Both the position numbers and the translations under genes were made by a program. From the NCBI GenBank assembly GCA_020720525.1, contig DYON01000003.1, positions 8,257 through 41,053 on the forward strand: a stretch of DNA of 32,797 nucleotides, written 5' to 3'. The stretch is from Acetofilamentum sp. Its GTDB lineage: Bacteria; Bacteroidota; Bacteroidia; Bacteroidales; DTU049. Positions 1 through 7,627 of this stretch are shown piece after piece; positions within the stretch are counted from its first letter, which is position 1, and each line of letters begins with the position of its first letter. The notes under the pieces were generated by a model. The model worked only from the letters and a program-made list of their open reading frames with translations. It did not search any database and had not been told where the DNA came from.

Positions 1-285
1 GTTACAATTACCTATCTCGATAGCGCCCGATATTTAGCAATCGACGAGCAAAAACCTACAGCAATCAGTGTTTTTCCAAATCCAGCTCAGAACTTTTTCG
101 AACTAAATGTTTCTCCCAATTTGTTCCCTTTGCAGCTTCAGATCTTCGACGCAATGGGTAGGCTGGTGCTTACTGAAACTGCAACCGAGCAGCGAATCGA
201 TGTTTCGTGGTTGCCAGCTGGTATTTATCAAATTGCACTCAGTAGCAATAGTTTTGCAGCACATGGAAAACTGATAAAACAGTAA
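1..285 (+). CDS. C-terminus of a T9SS-secreted protein (partial, 5' end outside window)
   Basis: Frame 1 is open from the first base to a TAA at 283-285, giving 94 residues. The last 70 or so residues read as a type A T9SS sorting domain: the entry motif SVFPNPAQ, a middle strand IFDAMGRLVL, then LPAGIYQIAL and a basic end KLIKQ. Proteins with this tail are exported by Sec, moved across the outer membrane by the Por/T9SS machine and usually anchored on the surface or released. The functional part of the protein lies upstream of the window, so its activity cannot be stated. The ORF track misses it because it has no start in the window. Confidence 0.85.
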   Translation, partial: VTITYLDSARYLAIDEQKPTAISVFPNPAQNFFELNVSPNLFPLQLQIFDAMGRLVLTETATEQRIDVSWLPAGIYQIALSSNSFAAHGKLIKQ

Positions 286-331
286 AAAATGTTAATTCTT
301 CCAACAACAAAATTTCATCACGAAAATTATC

Positions 332-339
332 TAATTTTG
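332..339 (+). promoter_or_regulatory. Bacteroidetes -7 box for the 384 lipoprotein
   Basis: TAATTTTG matches TAnnTTTG exactly. Transcription would start near 345, leaving a leader of about 40 nt. No clear TTG -33 element is seen at the usual spacing. Confidence 0.5.
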
Positions 340-383
340 TGAGTTCGATAAAAAAATAAACCAAACCAAAAAACCAAAGACCT

Positions 384-1013
384 ATGAAAAGAACAATCAT
401 TCTGATGTCGGCTATCGTTTCGATGGCATTCCTCGTTTCGTGCGGTGGAAGCAAAAAAGAAGACAAAAAAGACGAAGGCAAAACCGATTCAACCGTTGTT
501 GAAGAAAAACCAGTTGTGAAAGATTTTAAGTATTTCAACGATTTGGCGAAGAATCTTAAAATTGAAGGACTCGAATTAAGTTCAGCAAATTCATCGTCCG
601 ACACAACCGACAAATGGTTTTACTATGGATTCACCATCAAAGACGCCAAAGACAAAGGTGTCGACAAAATTAATATTAATGTAGGCAACGTAAGAAAACT
701 TGGTAATAAAGACGATGTTGTTGTTGCTTCGCTGGCCGATTTCGAAAAAGCGCAGCGCAAAATGGTTGAAAAAGATGGCGTAACTTGCTCCGATTTCAAA
801 GAATGGAAAAATGGAGAAGAAGTGATCTATTACTACACTATCAAAGGCAAATCAGATCAGATGGGTGGACAGAAAAACTATAATCAGTTGTTTGCTAGTT
901 ATGTTTTAGATGATATGTATTTTTCAATGATGGTTAGCGTTTACGACAACACTGCTTCGATGGAAAAAGCTGAAGCAATTCTTGTTCAGATCATGGAAAC
1001 CATGACAAAATAA
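384..1013 (+). CDS. Predicted lipoprotein, function unknown
   Basis: A 209-residue protein with a classical lipoprotein signal: basic start MKR, a hydrophobic stretch, and lipobox LVSC with the modified cysteine at residue 20. The mature start CGGSKKEDKKDEG is a highly charged linker, rich in Lys/Asp/Glu, which resembles the acidic surface-export signals of Bacteroidetes lipoproteins but is not a strict match. Residues about 50-209 form a folded-looking domain with alternating beta-type stretches and the ending AEAILVQIMETMTK. I do not recognise the family. It is monocistronic: its own -7 box lies upstream and a strong terminator directly downstream. Confidence 0.8.
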   Translation: MKRTIILMSAIVSMAFLVSCGGSKKEDKKDEGKTDSTVVEEKPVVKDFKYFNDLAKNLKIEGLELSSANSSSDTTDKWFYYGFTIKDAKDKGVDKININVGNVRKLGNKDDVVVASLADFEKAQRKMVEKDGVTCSDFKEWKNGEEVIYYYTIKGKSDQMGGQKNYNQLFASYVLDDMYFSMMVSVYDNTASMEKAEAILVQIMETMTK

Positions 1014-1033
1014 TTAAAATACAATTGTATTTG

Positions 1034-1061
1034 AAAAAGCCCTGAAATTCAGGGCTTTTTT
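1034..1061 (+). terminator. Rho-independent terminator of the 384-1013 lipoprotein gene
   Basis: GCCCTGA pairs with TCAGGGC around a 3-nt loop, extended by A-run/T-run pairs and ending in a run of six or more T. It starts 20 nt after the stop codon. Confidence 0.85.
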
Positions 1062-1110
1062 GTTGCTCTTAAATGGAAGAAGCTGAATAGACTTTGCTGG
1101 GATACTTTTG

Positions 1111-1220
1111 GGATGGCGTTGGGTTTAGTCTGGTCGTAAAGCTGGGTTTAGTCTGGTCGTAAAGCTGGGTTTAGTCTCCAGACTAAACCCAACGTTCTCC
1201 CAACAGACAAAACCCAACGT
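1111..1220. repeat. Intergenic repeat element, copy 1 (GGGTTTAGTC family)
   Basis: The word GGGTTTAGTC occurs at 1121, 1144 and 1167 in direct orientation and once inverted at 1181-1190. The first two units are perfect 23-bp tandem repeats (1121-1143, 1144-1166). The third faces the inverted copy as a 12-bp-arm palindrome with a 2-nt centre. Positions 1158-1194 are identical over 37 bp to 3551-3587 in copy 2. A degraded inverted piece (AAACCCAACG) follows at 1210-1219. It sits between a plus-strand terminator and the 3' end of a minus-strand gene and encodes nothing. Confidence 0.85.
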
Positions 1221-1238
1221 CAATCAAGCCCAATAGTA

Positions 1239-2342
1239 CTAGCCCTTTTTTATTATCAAATACTCAATTCTTTGATTCTTTCTAATTAAGCGTTCACGTT
1301 TTTTGGAATTTCTAATTTTGTTTATCTTCTCAAGGGATATAATTGGGACCTTGTCGGAATAATAGCATAGAAAAATCCGAGAAGGGTCAACCCCCTGTCG
1401 AATTAAGTATTTATCAACTACAAGAATCCATTTTGGGGTGAAATTTTCATTTGGATAAGCGCTGTGAAATCTCAGTTCAACTTTTGTCTCAGGATTATTT
1501 TTCAAATACGAAATTATTTTATTGAAAGCATCAAACGAAGTTGTGTCGATATCTGATAGATCATCGGAGAATCGCACTCCCTTAAAAACATCTGGCTTGG
1601 GTTGAGGTTTCTTTTTTGGCATTCTGCTTTTTTCAGGCTTCAAGCGTTTCCCGTCAATAAATGTTTTTTGACTGTGCTTGCGGAAATAGGTTACTTCTTT
1701 CAGTGTGTCATGAGAAAAAGTTTGCCTGATACATGAATACTTCAACGTGTCGTAGAATTCAATAATATGAAAATCTGTGAGTGAGTCAGGCGAATCGCTG
1801 TATGTCCATATTCCTGTTTTTGCGCCATTGTTGAAGGTTCCTCTGGCAAAAAAAACCTCGTTTTCATCAAAGAAAAATGCTGGACCATTCAGAAAATCAT
1901 CCTTGATGAAATAATCGGCAACCACTTTTCCTGAATCATCCATTTTTAACTGCCTGCCTTCCCGGAGGCCGTTTCGGAACTGTCTTATTTCAAATGGTGA
2001 ACCGTCATTATGATAAATAATCCAGAGACTGTCTCTTTTGCCATCTTTCATGTACCATTCGTGAAATAAATTTGCTTCTGATGTCTCTAAATCGAAAGTG
2101 AATAGCAGGTATTTCCCATCAGGTAGCGGAGGTAATGAGTCGGGAAGTCCTGTAAAATACTCAGAAAAATGGTTCCTGTTAACAAATACAAGTCCTTTTG
2201 GTTGATATAATGCCGTAACCGAATCGCCTTTGTAGAGAATTCTTTTGGTGTCAATAATATCGTATCCTTCAATCCAGATTTTCTGGCTGAAAAGGTCGAG
2301 GCTCAAAATAAACAAAACAAATGCTATGAATACAAATTTCAT
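1239..2342 (-). CDS. Exported protein with YwqK/MORN-like repeats and an OmpA-like C-terminal domain
   Basis: 367 residues. The N-terminus MKFVFIAFVLFILSLDLFSQ is a cleavable signal peptide. Residues about 90-190 contain repeats of the YwqK/MORN type (EWYMKDGKRDSLWIIYHNDG, FRNGLREGRQ, FNNGAKTGIW), which are beta-hairpin repeats common in exported Bacteroidetes proteins. After a Lys/Pro-rich linker (KKKPQPKPD), residues about 260-367 resemble an OmpA-like peptidoglycan-binding domain: IISYLKNNPETKVELRFHS, a YLIRQGVDPSRI helix and a final basic RKNQRIEYLI strand. The usual Asp and Arg ligands of the OmpA fold are only partly recognisable, so binding is uncertain. It starts 12 bp after ruvB on the same strand and is probably cotranscribed with it. 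A periplasmic location attached to the wall is inferred. Confidence 0.7.
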   Translation of the reverse strand: MKFVFIAFVLFILSLDLFSQKIWIEGYDIIDTKRILYKGDSVTALYQPKGLVFVNRNHFSEYFTGLPDSLPPLPDGKYLLFTFDLETSEANLFHEWYMKDGKRDSLWIIYHNDGSPFEIRQFRNGLREGRQLKMDDSGKVVADYFIKDDFLNGPAFFFDENEVFFARGTFNNGAKTGIWTYSDSPDSLTDFHIIEFYDTLKYSCIRQTFSHDTLKEVTYFRKHSQKTFIDGKRLKPEKSRMPKKKPQPKPDVFKGVRFSDDLSDIDTTSFDAFNKIISYLKNNPETKVELRFHSAYPNENFTPKWILVVDKYLIRQGVDPSRIFLCYYSDKVPIISLEKINKIRNSKKRERLIRKNQRIEYLIIKKG

Positions 2343-2354
2343 AGATCAATTGAT

Positions 2355-3395
2355 TTAAAAATCATCAAACAACCTACCATCGGTAATGGGGCGTTTTTTG
2401 CCCAGATGCGAATAGGCCAAAGCGGTCACTTCGCGGCCTCGTGGCGTGCGCATCATATAGCCTTGCTGAATGAGGTAGGGTTCATATACTTCTTCGATGG
2501 TTCCAGCATCTTCGCCAACCGAAGTGGCAATGGTGGTCAACCCAACCGGTCCGCCTTTAAATTTCACGATAATACTTTCCAAAATGCGAATATCCATTTC
2601 GTCGAGACCGTTTTTGTCGATATTGAGAGCGCTAAGCGCATAGTCGGTAATGGGAAGGTCGATATGTCCGTCGCCCTTTATTTGTGCAAAATCGCGAACT
2701 CGCCGAAGCAAGAGGTTGGCAATTCGGGGTGTGCCACGGCTGCGTCTTGATATTTCGGACGAAGCCTTATCGTTGATGGCAATTTTTAAAATTCCCGCCG
2801 AGCGCTCTATAATACTTTTTAGCGTTTCTGAATCGTAATAATCGAGGCGAGCATTGATGCCAAAACGCGAACGCAATGGCGCAGTAAGCAGACCGCTGCG
2901 TGTGGTTGCTCCAATTAAAGTGAAAGGATTGAGCTTAATTTGAACACTTCGAGCATTGGGACCCGATTCAATCATTATATCGATGCGGTAGTCTTCCATG
3001 GCCGAATACAAATATTCCTCTACCACCGAGCTTAAACGGTGAATTTCGTCAATGAAAAGAACGTCGTTGGGTTCGAGCGATGTGAGCAAACCTGCCAAAT
3101 CGCCTGGTTTTTCAATTACAGGTCCGCTGGTAATTTTAATGTTGACACCCATTTCGTTGGCCAAAATATGCGACAATGTTGTTTTCCCAAGTCCTGGAGG
3201 ACCATGAAGCAATGTGTGGTCGAGTGCTTCGCCACGCTTACGGGCTGCATGCACAAAAACAAGTAGGTTGTCAACTACCTGCTTTTGTCCAACAAATTCA
3301 TGAAAATCGGCAGGGCGCAGCACTTTTTCAATTTCGCGCTCCGTTGGGGTGAGACCCAGCCCTTCGGCATCTAAATTTGGATTGATTTCGCTCAT
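2355..3395 (-). CDS. ruvB: Holliday junction branch migration helicase RuvB
   Basis: RuvB is the AAA+ motor that, with RuvA, drives branch migration of Holliday junctions in recombination repair. Visible motifs, in order: Walker [10 protein letters not shown] at about residues 65-73, Walker [10 protein letters not shown] at about 115, sensor/arginine-finger region [18 protein letters not shown], and the C-terminal winged helix ([25 protein letters not shown]). The family length is about 340; this start gives 346 residues. The ORF track begins at a TTG (3404), but that codon lies inside an exact -7 box, so the ATG at 3395 (MSEINPN) is preferred. No ruvA or ruvC is adjacent. The YwqK/OmpA-like gene follows by 12 bp. 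Confidence 0.96.
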   Translation of the reverse strand: MSEINPNLDAEGLGLTPTEREIEKVLRPADFHEFVGQKQVVDNLLVFVHAARKRGEALDHTLLHGPPGLGKTTLSHILANEMGVNIKITSGPVIEKPGDLAGLLTSLEPNDVLFIDEIHRLSSVVEEYLYSAMEDYRIDIMIESGPNARSVQIKLNPFTLIGATTRSGLLTAPLRSRFGINARLDYYDSETLKSIIERSAGILKIAINDKASSEISRRSRGTPRIANLLLRRVRDFAQIKGDGHIDLPITDYALSALNIDKNGLDEMDIRILESIIVKFKGGPVGLTTIATSVGEDAGTIEEVYEPYLIQQGYMMRTPRGREVTALAYSHLGKKRPITDGRLFDDF

Positions 3396-3401
3396 CGGAG
3401 A

Positions 3402-3409
3402 CAAAGATA
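3402..3409 (-). promoter_or_regulatory. -7 box for ruvB, only 6 nt from the ATG
   Basis: On the minus strand this reads TATCTTTG, an exact TAnnTTTG match. With the expected start 5-7 nt downstream, the ruvB mRNA would have a leader of zero to a few nucleotides. It rules out the TTG start used by the ORF track. No good -33 TTG is visible. Confidence 0.5.
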
Positions 3410-3490
3410 ATAATTAATTGTCTGAATACATTGATAGTGAATTATAGAACTTGACCTAAAATGCTTTCAATACTACAATGCATTGTTATG

Positions 3491-3612
3491 GGGCAAGCGT
3501 AAAGCTGGGTTTAGTCGAAAAGAAGGGCGTTGGGTTTAGTCGAAGATGGGCGTAAAGCTGGGTTTAGTCTCCAGACTAAACCCAACGCCCTTCTTCGACA
3601 AACCCAACTAGC
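3491..3612. repeat. Intergenic repeat element, copy 2 (GGGTTTAGTC family)
   Basis: GGGTTTAGTC occurs at 3507, 3532 and 3560 in direct orientation and inverted at 3574-3583, the same three-plus-one layout as copy 1. A perfect 22-bp inverted repeat joins 3520-3541 to 3574-3595, and the 12-bp-arm central palindrome of copy 1 is retained. Positions 3551-3587 are identical to 1158-1194. It fills part of a 432-bp gap between the divergent ruvB and etfB. The minus-strand ORF 3511-3720 runs through it and takes its last third from the repeat. Confidence 0.85.
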
Positions 3613-3769
3613 TCTTGCTATCTTAACAAATCTTTCAGCATCAAACGAAGGCTGATCTGAAAGCATTGATAAAAGGAGTTCTTGTGTTGAAAAATAGTTA
3701 TAAAAACGCCTCTCACTCACTTGAAATCTGCCTCAGCATACAATCTGCATCATTGTTAACTATTTTTTA

Positions 3770-3799
3770 TTGGCTGTTTTGAGTAAATGATTAATTTTG
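3770..3799 (+). promoter_or_regulatory. Promoter of the etfB-etfA-acyl-CoA dehydrogenase operon
   Basis: TAATTTTG at 3792-3799 is an exact -7 box, with a TTG at 3770-3772 (context TATTGG) 19 bp upstream, the expected -33 spacing. Transcription would start near 3805, giving a leader of about 23 nt to the ATG at 3828. This is the best two-element promoter in the window. Confidence 0.6.
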
Positions 3800-3827
3800 C
3801 AGATTCAAATTGACAAAAATCAATCAG

Positions 3828-4700
3828 ATGAGTTTTCGTATTGTTGTATTAGCAAAGCAGGTGCCCGATACCCGCAACGTTGGAAAAGATGCCATGAAAG
3901 CCGACGGAACTGTGAACAGGGCTGCCTTACCTGCCATTTTCAATCCCGAAGATCTAAATGCGCTCGAGATGGCTCTGCGTGTAAAAGACCAGATTGATGG
4001 CGCAGAAGTTATTATAGTTACCATGGGTCCCCCCAGAGCTGCCGACATTATTCGCGAATCGATGTATCGTGGTGCCGATAGTGGCATCTTGATTACCGAC
4101 CGCCGATTTGCCGGAAGCGACACTCTTGCCACCAGTTATGCAATCAGCATGGCAGTTCGCAAGTTGTTTCCTGTAAACCTCGTTATTGCTGGCCGTCAGG
4201 CTATCGATGGCGATACAGCTCAAGTAGGACCTCAAGTTGCCGAGAAGCTCAATTTTCCGCAGGTTACTTATGCCGAAAGCATCGAAGCCGTCGATACCAA
4301 TGCTATTACTATTAAGCGTCGTCTCGAACGTGGAATCGAAGTGGTTAAAATGCCATATCCTTCGGTGATAACTGTTCATGGATCTGCTGCTCCTTGCCGC
4401 GCCCGCAATGCAAAGCGATTGCTCAAATTCAAAAAAGCACGCACACTCACCGAACTTCAAGAAGAATCGATGGATTATGGCGATTTGTTCGAAAACCGTC
4501 CTTATCTGCGCATTCAAGAATGGAGTGTCGAAGATATTGAAGCAAATACCGAATATCTCGGACTCGGCGGTTCGCCAACTAAGGTGAAGAAAATCGAAAA
4601 TGTCGTTTTTACAGCCAAAGAATCGTTGGTAATGGAAGGCAACGACGAAGAACTCAACCACCTGATGAAAAATCTCATCGACACACATATTATTGGTTAA
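3828..4700 (+). CDS. etfB: Electron transfer flavoprotein beta subunit, bifurcating-type signature
   Basis: EtfB pairs with EtfA to carry electrons between acyl-CoA dehydrogenases and other redox partners. The protein is 290 residues from the ATG at 3828; the ORF track starts six codons earlier at a TTG that lies just after the promoter. The N-terminus MSFRIVVLAKQVPDTRNVG is the usual EtfB start. Residues about 90-104 (TDRRFAGSDTLATSY) and 122-136 (GRQAIDGDTAQVGPQ) match the form seen in NADH-dependent bifurcating Etf proteins of fermenters, where EtfB binds a second FAD in place of AMP. Electron bifurcation is an inference from these motifs. It is first in an operon, 17 bp before etfA. Confidence 0.93.
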   Translation: MSFRIVVLAKQVPDTRNVGKDAMKADGTVNRAALPAIFNPEDLNALEMALRVKDQIDGAEVIIVTMGPPRAADIIRESMYRGADSGILITDRRFAGSDTLATSYAISMAVRKLFPVNLVIAGRQAIDGDTAQVGPQVAEKLNFPQVTYAESIEAVDTNAITIKRRLERGIEVVKMPYPSVITVHGSAAPCRARNAKRLLKFKKARTLTELQEESMDYGDLFENRPYLRIQEWSVEDIEANTEYLGLGGSPTKVKKIENVVFTAKESLVMEGNDEELNHLMKNLIDTHIIG

Positions 4701-4717
4701 ACTAAAAAGAACTGACT

Positions 4718-5740
4718 GTGAACAACGTATTTGTATATTGCGAATTGACCGAAGAGAATTCGGTAGCTGAAGTCAGCATCGAGTTGTGTTCGAAGGGACG
4801 TAAACTGGCCAACGATTTGGGTGTTAAACTCGAAGCGGTGCTTATAGGAAATATGAGCGAAGAAATTGCTTCGCAATTGTCGCCTCTTGGTGTTGATGTA
4901 TTGCATTTAGCTCAAGATAAACGATTCAGCCCCTACACCACAATGCCTCATGCAGCCATTGTTTGTGGTATTTTCCGCAAGGAACAACCCGAAATAGCTT
5001 TGTTTGGTGCTACATCTGTTGGACGCGATTTGGCTCCACGTGTAGCTTCCGAATTGCGCTGCGGACTTACTGCCGATTGCACATCGCTCGAAATTGGCAA
5101 CCACACCGAAGCAAAAACTGGTAAAGAATACACCAATCTGCTCTATCAGATTCGCCCAGCTTTTGGAGGCAATATTATTGCTACCATCATCAACCCCGAT
5201 ACACGTCCACAAATGGCAACTGTTCGCGAAGGTGTGATGAAAAAAGAAATGGTTTCGAACAACTACAACATCGAAGTGAAAAAAGTTGATGCCGAGCAGT
5301 TTCTCAACCCAGCTCATTTTGCAGTTGAAATTATTGAACGTCATATCGAAGCTCAAAAAATCAATATTAAAAATTCCAATATCATTGTTGCCGGTGGCTA
5401 CGGTGTTGGAAGTCGCGAAAATTTCAAGCTTCTTTTCGAATTAGCCGACGCACTTGGCGGCGAAGTGGGAGCATCGCGTGCTGCAGTAGATGCAGGATAT
5501 GTTGAACACGAACGTCAGATTGGTCAAACCGGCGTTACTGTTCGCCCAAAGCTTTATATTGCTTGCGGTATCTCAGGAGCGGTTCAGCATCGTGCAGGTA
5601 TGGCCGAATCGGCAACCATCATCAGTATCAACAACGACCCGAATGCACCAATCAACAATATAGCCGATTATGTTATCAATGGTGAAGTGCAGGACGTTAT
5701 TCCCAAAATGATTAAATATTACAGGTCGAACTCCAAATAA
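4718..5740 (+). CDS. etfA: Electron transfer flavoprotein alpha subunit
   Basis: 340 residues, the normal EtfA length, starting at GTG (MNNVFVYCEL). The N-terminal half is the nucleotide-binding-like domain shared with EtfB. The C-terminal FAD domain is clear: GGYGVGSRENFKLLFELA at about 222-239, then GASRAAVDAGYVEHERQIGQ, GVTVRPKLYIACGISGAVQH and NNDPNAPINNIADY. These residues hold the FAD that passes electrons to the partner dehydrogenase. The short gaps on both sides (17 bp and 8 bp) indicate one transcript and balanced expression with etfB and the dehydrogenase. Confidence 0.95.
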   Translation: MNNVFVYCELTEENSVAEVSIELCSKGRKLANDLGVKLEAVLIGNMSEEIASQLSPLGVDVLHLAQDKRFSPYTTMPHAAIVCGIFRKEQPEIALFGATSVGRDLAPRVASELRCGLTADCTSLEIGNHTEAKTGKEYTNLLYQIRPAFGGNIIATIINPDTRPQMATVREGVMKKEMVSNNYNIEVKKVDAEQFLNPAHFAVEIIERHIEAQKINIKNSNIIVAGGYGVGSRENFKLLFELADALGGEVGASRAAVDAGYVEHERQIGQTGVTVRPKLYIACGISGAVQHRAGMAESATIISINNDPNAPINNIADYVINGEVQDVIPKMIKYYRSNSK

Positions 5741-5748
5741 AAGCCAGT

Positions 5749-7458
5749 ATGGAAAATTTCTATAACGACAATAAAAACCTGCGCTATCATTTGTTTCATC
5801 CTTTGATGGAGAAAATAGTCAATGTTCGCGAAGACAATTTCGCCGAAAAAGATTTGTACGATTATGCTCCTCAAGATTTCGAAGATGCAATGGACAACTT
5901 CGATAAGGTTCTTGAAATAGTTGGCGAAATTGCAGGCGAAATTATTGCGCCCAATGCCGAAAGTGTCGATCACGAAGGTCCACATATCGACAACAATCGT
6001 GTTATTTTTGCTCGCGGAACCGCCGAAAACCATCAGGCTTTGGTAGATGCAAATTTGGCTGGTATGGCTTTGCCTCGCAAATACAATGGTCTTGGAATGT
6101 CGATTTTACCTTTGGTAATGAGCAATGAGATTGTTTCGCGTGCCGATGCCAGCTTCTCGAATATTTGGGGACTACAAGATTGCGCCGAAACGCTCAACGA
6201 GTTTGCTTCCGAAGAAATTAAGCAAGAAATTTTGCCTCTTTTCAATGTTGGAGCCACTGCCGCCATGGATCTCACCGAACCAGATGCAGGAAGCGATTTG
6301 CAAGCCGTACAACTTAAAGCAACTTTTAGCGAAAAAGACAATACTTGGTATCTCAATGGCGTGAAGCGTTTTATTACCAATGGCGATGCCGATATTTCGC
6401 TCGTGTTGGCTCGCTCCGAAGAAGGAACTACCGATGCTCGCGGTTTGTCGCTCTTTGTTTACGACCGCAAGGCCGATGCAATGACAGTGCGCCGTATCGA
6501 AAATAAGCTCGGAATCAAAGGCTCGCCTACTTGCGAATTGGTATTCCGCAATGCTCCCGCCAAATTGGTTGGCGAACGCCGTATGGGTCTCATCAAATAT
6601 GTGATGTCGCTCATGAACGCCGCACGTATTGGTGTTTCGGCACAAGCAGTAGGTATTTGCGAAGCAGCTTGTCGCGAAGCCGACGTTTATGCACAGGAAC
6701 GCGAACAATTCGGAAAACCAATTGCTCAATTTGCACAGGTTTACGAAATGCTTTCGCTCATGCGCGCCAAAACCGATGCTGCACGCACACTTTTGTATGA
6801 AACAAGCCGCTACGTCGATCTTTACAAGGGATTTAATCATCTTGGCATGCATCGCAAACTCGAAGCCGATGAGCGTAACGACCAGAAGCATTATCAGAAG
6901 CTTTCCGACGTATTTACCCCGATTACAAAACTATTTACAACCGAATACTCCAATCAGGTTTCCTACGATTCGCTGCAGGTTCATGGCGGCTCGGGATATA
7001 TGAAAGATTATCCAGTTGAACGTCTCTACCGCGATGCACGCATTACCAATATTTACGAAGGAACTTCGCAATTGCAGGTTGTTGCTTCAATTCGTGGTGT
7101 CATCAACGGAACATATCAGCAGTGGATGGAAGAAAAAGCGCAAATGAAGGTGAAACCCGAATTGCAATACCTCATGGATACGCTGGTGAAAATGACCGAT
7201 CAGTATGTGAAGACTGCCGAAAAGGTTAAAGAAATCAACAGTGCCGAATTGCTCGATTTTCATGCACGTCGGTTGGTCGAAATGGCTGGTCATATCATCA
7301 TGGGCTACTTGCTTACCTACGATGCCAATCGCGAAGCTGGTTTCACCAAATCGGCCGATATTCTTGTTCGTCATGGTCGTGCGCAAAACATTGCCGCAGC
7401 ACATTACATCAACAATGTAACCGAAAAAGACCTTGGAATGTATATTGTGAGCAAATAG
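5749..7458 (+). CDS. Acyl-CoA dehydrogenase, long form with C-terminal extension
   Basis: An FAD-dependent acyl-CoA dehydrogenase of 569 residues. The core shows AMDLTEPDAGSDL (FAD/substrate loop), WYLNGVKRFITNGDAD, GIKGSPTCELVFRNAP, the DREQFGKPI-type stretch (AQEREQFGKPIAQFAQ) and NIYEGTSQLQV with the likely catalytic base Glu437. The simple family is about 380 residues; here about 130 residues follow the core, as in the roughly 600-residue Bacteroidetes subfamily. Placed directly after etfBA, it probably works as a butyryl-CoA-type dehydrogenase with that Etf pair, either reducing crotonyl-CoA in fermentation or oxidising short acyl-CoA. Chain length cannot be read from the sequence. A terminator follows. 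Confidence 0.93.
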   Translation: MENFYNDNKNLRYHLFHPLMEKIVNVREDNFAEKDLYDYAPQDFEDAMDNFDKVLEIVGEIAGEIIAPNAESVDHEGPHIDNNRVIFARGTAENHQALVDANLAGMALPRKYNGLGMSILPLVMSNEIVSRADASFSNIWGLQDCAETLNEFASEEIKQEILPLFNVGATAAMDLTEPDAGSDLQAVQLKATFSEKDNTWYLNGVKRFITNGDADISLVLARSEEGTTDARGLSLFVYDRKADAMTVRRIENKLGIKGSPTCELVFRNAPAKLVGERRMGLIKYVMSLMNAARIGVSAQAVGICEAACREADVYAQEREQFGKPIAQFAQVYEMLSLMRAKTDAARTLLYETSRYVDLYKGFNHLGMHRKLEADERNDQKHYQKLSDVFTPITKLFTTEYSNQVSYDSLQVHGGSGYMKDYPVERLYRDARITNIYEGTSQLQVVASIRGVINGTYQQWMEEKAQMKVKPELQYLMDTLVKMTDQYVKTAEKVKEINSAELLDFHARRLVEMAGHIIMGYLLTYDANREAGFTKSADILVRHGRAQNIAAAHYINNVTEKDLGMYIVSK

Positions 7459-7478
7459 CTATAGTCTAAATTCAACTC

Positions 7479-7513
7479 AAAGCTCCTTCGATAATTTTCG
7501 AGGGAGCTTTTTT
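7479..7513 (+). terminator. Terminator of the etf/acyl-CoA dehydrogenase operon
   Basis: AAAGCTCCTTCGA pairs with TCGAGGGAGCTTT (one G-T wobble) around a short loop, followed by six T. It lies 20 nt after the stop. Confidence 0.85.
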
Positions 7514-7574
7514 GTGTCTATACTTTTGATGCACCAATTATTATTCATAATTCCCTTCGTCCTTACGGATGAAA

Positions 7575-7611
7575 ATAAAAAAAGTGCGAAACCACTATGG
7601 CTCCGCACTTC
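7575..7611 (-). terminator. Terminator of the DPP IV gene (minus strand)
   Basis: Read on the minus strand, AAGTGCGGAGCC pairs imperfectly with GGTTTCGCACTT and is followed by a run of T. It lies 17 nt after the stop of the minus-strand peptidase gene, converging with the plus-strand terminator at 7479. Confidence 0.8.
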
Positions 7612-7627
7612 TGAATGGTACATGTAA

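Noticed and set aside
1111-1220. Repeat element as an extra terminator for the 384 lipoprotein
   Set aside because: A complete terminator already lies at 1034-1061, the palindrome has no T run, and its twin at 3491-3612 is not placed after any gene's 3' end.
3511-3720. 69-codon ORF called in the ruvB-etfB gap as an intact gene
   Set aside because: Starts at GTG without a promoter and takes its last third from the inverted-repeat element; at most a remnant.
3954-4688. Long minus-strand ORF of 244 codons opposite etfB
   Set aside because: Lies fully antisense to a clear etfB; the translation is rich in Cys, Phe and Ser with no domain and no -7 box. Similar shadows at 6172-6891, 11745-12518, 21778-22596 and 26943-27536 were rejected for the same reason.
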